A stretch of DNA of 64,000 bases, from assembly GCF_017832975.1 (NCBI RefSeq), contig NZ_JAFIBI010000001.1, positions 4,642,870 through 4,706,869 on the forward strand, in the 5' to 3' direction. A program made the translations under genes and the position numbers. How positions within the stretch are numbered: position 1 is the first letter of the stretch; each line of letters starts with the position of its first letter. This DNA comes from Arthrobacter sp. PvP023. Lineage in GTDB: Bacteria; Actinomycetota; Actinomycetes; Actinomycetales; Micrococcaceae. The notes below the pieces were generated by a model, which did not search any database, had not been told where the DNA came from, and worked only from the letters and a program-made list of their open reading frames with translations. Below, piece after piece: positions 59,269 through 64,000 of this stretch.

Positions 59269-60150
59269 GTGAGTACGTTCAGCATTCCTGGACCGGCGCG
59301 GACACCCTCCGCGGCGACCACTCCGGCTCCGCACCCCTGGAACCGATACGTGGCACTGGGAGATTCCTTCACTGAGGGGTACGGCGATCCGGAGCCACAA
59401 AGCCCCGGCGGTGTCCGGGGCTGGGCAGACCGGGTCGCGGAAGAGCTGAGCCTGGGCCACCAGGACTTCGCCTACGCAAACCTGGCGGTCAGGGGCCGCC
59501 TGCTCCAACAGATCATGGATGACCAACTGGGGCCCGCACTTGAACTCAGGCCCGACCTGGTCACACTTTCGGCCGGAGGCAACGACATTGTGTTCCGCGG
59601 CAGCGATCCGGACAAACTGGCGGAGAGGCTGGAGCCGGCCATCGGGCTCCTCAGCGCCACCGGGGCAACCGTGGTGCTCTTCACCGGCCCGGACTGGGGG
59701 AACACTCCGGTGTTCGGCCGCATCCGCGGCAAGGTAGCCATCTTCAACGAAAACCTGCGCACCTTAGCGGCCCGGCACGACGGCGTGGTGGCCGACCTGT
59801 GGACACTGCGCCAGTTGGCGGCTCCGCACATGTGGGATCCCGACCGTCTGCACTTCTCCCCGCTGGGCCACCACACCATTGCGGCCATGGTGCTGGAGAC
59901 GCTCAACGTGCCCCACACCCTGAAGCCGCTGGAGCCCAAGGTGCTGCCCGCCAGCAGTTGGCGGGAGGCCAGAAGCAGTGACTTGGTCTGGGCCAAGGAC
60001 TACCTTTTCCCGTGGGTGGTGCGCCGGGTCAGGCAACGGCCCGCGAACCTGGGCCTCAAAGCCAAACGACCGCAACCCGGCCCGATATTCGGTCCGGGAG
60101 TGGCGCACGGCCCCTTCCCCTCCGGCCCGCTTACCGCCGGAAAACCCTAG
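59269..60150 (+). CDS. SGNH/GDSL hydrolase
   Basis: The 293-aa esterase/lipase-like protein has block I ALGDSFTEGYGD (nucleophile Ser33), block II ANLAVRG, block III SAGGNDIVF and block V DPDRLHFSPLGHH (catalytic Asp and His). The C-terminal 90 residues are basic and less conserved. No signal peptide is seen. The frame opens with TTG at 59218, but the GTG at 59269 begins the more plausible protein; the ribosome site is weak either way. The substrate is unknown. Confidence 0.87.
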   Translation: MSTFSIPGPARTPSAATTPAPHPWNRYVALGDSFTEGYGDPEPQSPGGVRGWADRVAEELSLGHQDFAYANLAVRGRLLQQIMDDQLGPALELRPDLVTLSAGGNDIVFRGSDPDKLAERLEPAIGLLSATGATVVLFTGPDWGNTPVFGRIRGKVAIFNENLRTLAARHDGVVADLWTLRQLAAPHMWDPDRLHFSPLGHHTIAAMVLETLNVPHTLKPLEPKVLPASSWREARSSDLVWAKDYLFPWVVRRVRQRPANLGLKAKRPQPGPIFGPGVAHGPFPSGPLTAGKP

Positions 60151-60227
60151 TCGCGCCGCGCTTCGTCCGCTAATCTGCAGGGACGGCCCGCAGTTCCGGG
60201 TGTCAATGGAGATTATGAGGAGCGAAG

Positions 60228-60437
60228 TTGTCGAATCACACCTACAGCATTTCTGAAATTGTCGGAACTTCAAACGAGGGTGTGGACGCTGCCGTCCGCA
60301 ACGGGATCGCCGAGGCCGCCAAGACCCTCCGCAACCTGGACTGGTTCGAGGTCAAGGAAATCCGCGGCCACCTTGAAAACGGTCAGGTGGCCGACTGGCA
60401 GGTGACCATCAAACTGGGATTCCGCCTGGAGCGCTAA
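60228..60437 (+). CDS. dodecin (flavin-binding small protein)
   Basis: The 69-aa dodecin forms dodecameric shells that store or buffer flavins. The sequence YSISEIVGTSNEGVDAAVRNGIAEA, then LDWFEVKEIRGHLENG with the flavin-stacking Trp, and WQVTIKLGFRLE is typical. The start is TTG at 60228, preceded by GAGGAGCGAAG. Confidence 0.93.
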   Translation: MSNHTYSISEIVGTSNEGVDAAVRNGIAEAAKTLRNLDWFEVKEIRGHLENGQVADWQVTIKLGFRLER

Positions 60438-60449
60438 TACCCTGAAATA

Positions 60450-60647
60450 TCAGCGGGACGTTTCCCGCGACGTCTTGCGCCGCCAGACGGTGGGCGAGCC
60501 GTTGTAGGACGGGAAAATGTGTCCTTCAAAGAAGGTGTGGCCATCATGCGGCGCGTCCGCGGGAGCCCACAGTCCGGATGCCGGGCAGTGGGTTCCTGTG
60601 GCGCCGGCGGTGGCTACCCGCTCCCGGAGCAGTGCGATGCGCTTCAT
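60450..60647 (-). CDS. small CPxSG-motif protein, unknown function
   Basis: The 65-aa protein contains TGTHCPASGLWAP, then GHTFFEGHIFPSYNGSPTVW. The pattern GxxCPxSGxW...G..FP...G...W recurs, to my knowledge, in short uncharacterised bacterial proteins and looks like a small beta-rich module. There is a single Cys and no signal peptide. It is convergent with dodecin, 12 bp apart, and 87 bp downstream of the MmyB-type regulator gene on the same strand. Confidence 0.6.
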   Translation of the reverse strand: MKRIALLRERVATAGATGTHCPASGLWAPADAPHDGHTFFEGHIFPSYNGSPTVWRRKTSRETSR

Positions 60648-60734
60648 CGTTGAATCCCATCCTTGGTAGTGAAAAAATGTCTACCCCAAGGCTAGGAAAG
60701 CGGCCGGGTTCTCCCAATGGGCGTTTGCCCAGAA

Positions 60735-61640
60735 TCAGCCCGGTTCGTGTGGCAGCTGCACAACCGCAGCGGCCGGCCCCGACGCCAAACCTTCCATTCC
60801 GGCACCGAAACTGCCCAGCAGGGTGAGTGAATCGGCCGATGCCGAACCCGGCTTCGCGGAAAATATCCGGAGGACCTGGTCCGGGTCCTCCGGCAGCACC
60901 AGGTTTTCGAAATCCAGCTCCAGGTCTCCAACCACCGGGTGCCGGAGCCGTATGCTGCCCGCTGACGGAGCGGCCACGCGGTGCCCGGCCCACCATTGGC
61001 GGAAGTGTTCGCTATGGACCGCGAGTTCACCCACCAGCTGATTGGCCTGGGCATCGTTCGGGTGCCGCCCGATATCCACGCGCAGGGCCCCGACGGCCTC
61101 GGCTGCCACAGCCTTCCACTCCGGGAACAGTTCGCGGGCGCGCGGGTCCAGCAAGAGCCAGCGCGTGAGGTTGCGCTCCCCCGCCGGCATGGCCGGGAAA
61201 TCCGCAAACAGCAGGAAGGCCAACGGGTTGCCGGCCAGCACGTCGCTCCGGCGGCCCAGGACCAACGCGGGAACGTCACCCACTGCGCCCAGGAGCTGGC
61301 GAAGGGCCGGGCGGACGCCTTGGGCGGGGATCGGGGAGCGCTGCGATTCCGCGCAGTTCTCCAGAAGGTCCATCATGTGCGCCTGCTCGCTGGAATCCAG
61401 GCGCAGTGCCCGCGCCACCGAATCGAGCACCGCCCTTGACGGGTGGATGTTGCGGCCCTGCTCCAGGCGTGTGTAATAGTCCGTGCTCACATCCGCCAGC
61501 CGGGCTATCTCCTCGCGGCGCAGCCCGGGAACCCGCCGGGCGCCCGACGTTCCGGGCAAACCGGCATCCTCCGGCTTCAGCCGTGACCTCATGGCCTTCA
61601 GGAATTTTCCAAACTCGGCGCTCTGACCCATGCCTTCCAT
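60735..61640 (-). CDS. MmyB-type helix-turn-helix regulator
   Basis: The 301-aa regulator has an N-terminal XRE helix-turn-helix (PGLRREEIARLADVSTDYYTRLEQGR) and a C-terminal MmyB-like ligand-binding domain (about 115-290; NPLAFLLFADFPAMPAGERNLTRWLLLDP, WWAGHRVAAP, HPVVGDLELDFENL). Such regulators often sit divergent from oxidoreductases that they control. Here an aldo/keto reductase pair starts 178 bp away behind a 17-bp palindrome. The domain is thought to bind fatty-acid-like ligands in some members. Confidence 0.9.
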   Translation of the reverse strand: MEGMGQSAEFGKFLKAMRSRLKPEDAGLPGTSGARRVPGLRREEIARLADVSTDYYTRLEQGRNIHPSRAVLDSVARALRLDSSEQAHMMDLLENCAESQRSPIPAQGVRPALRQLLGAVGDVPALVLGRRSDVLAGNPLAFLLFADFPAMPAGERNLTRWLLLDPRARELFPEWKAVAAEAVGALRVDIGRHPNDAQANQLVGELAVHSEHFRQWWAGHRVAAPSAGSIRLRHPVVGDLELDFENLVLPEDPDQVLRIFSAKPGSASADSLTLLGSFGAGMEGLASGPAAAVVQLPHEPG

Positions 61641-61677
61641 TGTGCACGGCCGGGAAGCTTCCGTTCTACAACGAACG

Positions 61678-61694
61678 TAGGACTGTCAGTCCTA
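61678..61694. promoter_or_regulatory. palindromic operator between MmyB-type regulator and reductases
   Basis: TAGGACTGTCAGTCCTA is a perfect 8+1+8 palindrome, 37 bp upstream of the regulator start in the divergent promoter region. It is the best candidate binding site for the regulator. Confidence 0.78.
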
Positions 61695-61818
61695 GGAAAA
61701 GCAGGAACAGGCATGGCTACTGACAGTTCGCGGCAAACTGCATAGGCTCGAAACATAGCCAGCACGAAAGCGGTTTCCCGCTTGCCCTTCGACGATCCCT
61801 CGACCGGAAGAACCGACG

Positions 61819-62664
61819 ATGTCCCAGACGCACCAAAACACCATCCCGCAGTTGACCCTCAACAACGGAGTCCAGATCCCGCAACTCGGCTTCGGCGTGT
61901 TCCAGGTGCCGCCGGAAGAAACCCAGCGCATCGTCGAAGATGCGCTCGAAGCCGGCTACCGCCACATAGATACCGCCGCCGCCTACCGAAACGAGGCCGG
62001 AGTGGGGGCTGCCATCGCCGCTTCGGGCATTCCCCGCGAGGACATCTTCATCACCACCAAGCTTCGCAACGGGGAACAGGGCAACGCCCACGAGGCGTTC
62101 CAGAACAGCCGCAAGGCACTCGGCGTCGAGTTCGTGGACCTCTACCTGATCCACTGGCCAGTCCCCTCCCAGGGGCTCTTCACCGAAGCCTGGAAAGCGA
62201 TGGAGAAGCTCTACGCCAACAGCCAGATCCGCGCCATCGGCGTCTCGAACTTCCTCGGCGAGCACCTGGACACGCTCCTCCCGGCGGCGGACGTGGTCCC
62301 GGCGGTGAACCAGTTCGAGATCCACCCCACCTTCCAGCAGCAGGAACTGGCCGCCAAGTGCAGGGAACTCGGCATTGCCGTGGAGGCGTACAGCCCCCTC
62401 GGCCAGGGCGCCGACCTGAATGCAGCGGCTGTGAAGGATCTTGCCGGCAAATACGAGGCCACTCCGGCCCAGATCGTGCTGGCCTGGCACCTCGCCCACG
62501 GCACCATCGTCATCCCCAAGTCAGCCGATTCGCAGCGCATGCGGGAGAACCTGGGTGCCGTTGCCGTCGAGCTCTCCCCCGCCGAACTTAGCGAAATCAC
62601 GGCCTTGGAGTCGGGTGCCCGTGCGGGCGCCGACCCCGCCGTCGCCGCCTTCAGCCAGATGTAA
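61819..62664 (+). CDS. aldo/keto reductase (2,5-diketogluconate reductase-like)
   Basis: The 281-aa NADPH-dependent reductase has the full catalytic tetrad: Asp and Tyr in HIDTAAAYRNE, Lys in ITTKLRN and His in LYLIHWP. The cofactor-binding VIPKSADSQRMREN is near the C-terminus. Length and motifs fit the AKR5 group. The substrate is unknown. It is followed after 29 bp by a second AKR gene and is probably controlled by the divergent MmyB-type regulator. Confidence 0.92.
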   Translation: MSQTHQNTIPQLTLNNGVQIPQLGFGVFQVPPEETQRIVEDALEAGYRHIDTAAAYRNEAGVGAAIAASGIPREDIFITTKLRNGEQGNAHEAFQNSRKALGVEFVDLYLIHWPVPSQGLFTEAWKAMEKLYANSQIRAIGVSNFLGEHLDTLLPAADVVPAVNQFEIHPTFQQQELAAKCRELGIAVEAYSPLGQGADLNAAAVKDLAGKYEATPAQIVLAWHLAHGTIVIPKSADSQRMRENLGAVAVELSPAELSEITALESGARAGADPAVAAFSQM

Positions 62665-62693
62665 CCAACCCCAGCCAGATAGGACATCTCAGC

Positions 62694-63665
62694 ATGCAGT
62701 ACACACACCTTGGCCGTTCGGGCCTGCAGGTTTCCCGCCTGTGCCTGGGCACCATGAACTTTGGACCCCAGACCGAAGAAGCGGCCGCGCACTCCATCAT
62801 GGACTCCGCCCTGGACTCCGGCATCAACTTCTTTGACACCGCCAACGTCTACGGCGGCACCGACCACCGCGGCTGGACCGAGGAAATCATCGGCCGCTGG
62901 TTCGCTCAGGGCGGCGAGCGCCGCGAGCGCACGGTGCTGGCCACCAAGCTCTACGGCACCATGACGGACAGGCCCAACGAATCCAAGCTGTCCGCACTGA
63001 ACATCAGGCGGGCGCTGGACGCGAGCCTCAAGCGGCTCCAGACCGACTACATCGACATCTACCAGTTCCACCACATCGACCGGAACACCCCCTGGGACGA
63101 GATCTGGCAGGCCATGGAGGTGGCTGTCCAGCAGGGCAAGATCCTCTATGCGGGCAGCAGCAACTTTGCCGGCTGGCACATCGCCCAGGCGCAGGAATCC
63201 GCTGCCCGGCGCAACTTCACCGGCCTGGTCAGCGAGCAGTCCATCTATAACCTCCTGACCCGCGACCTGGAACTGGAAGTCATTCCGGCCGCGCAGCAGT
63301 ACGGGCTGGGGCTGATCCCCTGGTCGCCGCTGCACGGCGGCCTGCTGGGCGGTGTATTGAAGAAGGAGCGCGACGGCGTCCGGCGCACCGAAGGACGGGC
63401 GGCCGAAACCCTGAAAAAGCACCAGGAGCAGATCCGTCAGTACGAGGACCTGGCCGACGACCTGGGCCACGAGCCCGGAGACGTTGCCCTCGCCTGGCTG
63501 CTGCACCAGCCCGCGGTCACCGCACCGATCGTCGGCCCCCGAACGCAGGAACAGCTCGACGCTGCCATCCGCGCACTGGACGTGACGCTGGACGCCGACG
63601 CGCTCAAGCGCCTCGACGACATCTTCCCCGGGCACCGCACCGCCCCGGAAGACTACGCCTGGTGA
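62694..63665 (+). CDS. aldo/keto reductase (YghZ/Kv-beta-like group)
   Basis: The 323-aa reductase has tetrad residues in FFDTANVYGGTDHRG, LATKLYGTM and YQFHHIDRNTPWDE. The cofactor region APIVGPRTQEQLDAA is near the C-terminus. It belongs to the AKR11/12-like branch, different from its upstream neighbour. The stop overlaps the next gene by 4 bp (GTGA), so at least three genes form the operon. Confidence 0.92.
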   Translation: MQYTHLGRSGLQVSRLCLGTMNFGPQTEEAAAHSIMDSALDSGINFFDTANVYGGTDHRGWTEEIIGRWFAQGGERRERTVLATKLYGTMTDRPNESKLSALNIRRALDASLKRLQTDYIDIYQFHHIDRNTPWDEIWQAMEVAVQQGKILYAGSSNFAGWHIAQAQESAARRNFTGLVSEQSIYNLLTRDLELEVIPAAQQYGLGLIPWSPLHGGLLGGVLKKERDGVRRTEGRAAETLKKHQEQIRQYEDLADDLGHEPGDVALAWLLHQPAVTAPIVGPRTQEQLDAAIRALDVTLDADALKRLDDIFPGHRTAPEDYAW

Positions 63666-64000
63666 GTTTTCCGGCAACCGTGGCGCCGCCGTCGGACATC
63701 CTGTTCATCGGCGGAACCGGCGTGATCAGCGCGGCGGCGGCAGAACACGCCGTCGCGCTGGGCCACCGGCTGACCATCCTCAACCGAGGGAAATCGGCCG
63801 GCCGGCCCACGCCGGAAGGCGCAGAAGTGGTCACCGCCGATATCCGGGACAGCGCGGCCGTGGGCGAGGCGCTGCGGGGCCGCACCTTCGACGCCGTGGC
63901 GGACTTCATTTCGTTCACCCCGGAGCATGCCGCGGCCGCCATCAAGCAGTTTTCCGGCAGGACCGGCCAGTACGTGTTCATCAGTTCCGCTTCCGCCTAC
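63662..64000 (+). CDS. NAD-dependent epimerase/reductase-like protein, N-terminal part, cut by window edge
   Basis: The visible 113 residues start with GTG at 63662 (MSFPATVAPPSDILFIGG). They hold a Rossmann motif FIGGTGVISAAAA, VTADIRDSAAV and a YVFISSASAY strand that leads to the catalytic region. This fits an extended SDR/NAD-dependent epimerase. The frame is open to the window edge. It overlaps the upstream AKR stop and belongs to the same operon. Confidence 0.82.
   Translation, partial: MSFPATVAPPSDILFIGGTGVISAAAAEHAVALGHRLTILNRGKSAGRPTPEGAEVVTADIRDSAAVGEALRGRTFDAVADFISFTPEHAAAAIKQFSGRTGQYVFISSASAY

Overview
The window is high-GC DNA with gene content typical of a soil actinobacterium of the family Micrococcaceae, most likely Arthrobacter or Pseudarthrobacter. 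The evidence is a desABCD-type siderophore locus, a NarGHJI operon close to the mycobacterial type, divergent Ku and LigD genes, frequent GTG and TTG starts, and many 1-4 bp stop/start overlaps. The genus is inferred from gene content and protein style, not from a marker gene. I saw no rRNA, tRNA, CRISPR array, prophage or intact insertion sequence.

Layout: 1-5.2 kb holds a partial DoxX-like gene, an ABC exporter pair, a glycerophosphodiesterase and a DUF445 membrane protein. 5.2-13.3 kb is a tightly coupled narGHJI-narK operon for nitrate respiration. 13.3-17.5 kb carries pxpA, an EcsC-like protein, an uncharacterised protein, an MFS exporter and a DUF2871 protein. 17.6-22.1 kb is a GH65 phosphorylase, a beta-phosphoglucomutase-like HAD enzyme and a LacI regulator with a perfect operator. 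22.1-24.5 kb has an esterase, a lone ketoacyl synthase and a small membrane protein. 24.7-29.2 kb is a fructose PTS operon (DeoR regulator, fruK, IIABC permease, HPr) behind an inverted-repeat operator and ahead of a strong terminator. 29.4-34 kb holds an SRPBCC protein, a Rho_N protein and the Ku/LigD end-joining pair. 34-39.3 kb has two small hydrophilic proteins, an MHS-family transporter, a small secreted protein, a FUSC protein and an SDR. 39.3-44.9 kb is a desferrioxamine-type siderophore operon (desABCD) with tandem iron boxes.

45-50.6 kb is a signalling region. Four overlapping genes encode a GAF-SpoIIE phosphatase, a cellulose-synthase-like GT2 enzyme with a large helical insertion, a STAS protein and an RsbW-like kinase; next to them are a STAS-like protein and a GAF-ANTAR regulator. 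50.7-52.9 kb has a GNAT protein, an acyltransferase and a DUF1304 protein. 53-58.8 kb is an acid-sugar catabolic locus (DUF1537 kinase, LtnD-like dehydrogenase, GntP permease, fructose-bisphosphate-type class II aldolase) facing a GntR regulator with twin operators. 58.8-64 kb carries a CstR-like sensor, an SGNH hydrolase, dodecin, a small CPxSG protein, an MmyB-type regulator with a palindromic operator, two aldo/keto reductases and a truncated epimerase-like gene.

The most notable signals are: three copies of an exactly 65-bp palindromic element sharing 14-bp termini; the partner-switch operon built around a glycosyltransferase with no sigma factor gene; and the dehydrogenase/DUF1537/aldolase trio, which lacks the usual OtnC and OtnI genes and matches the domain set of a fused plant protein.
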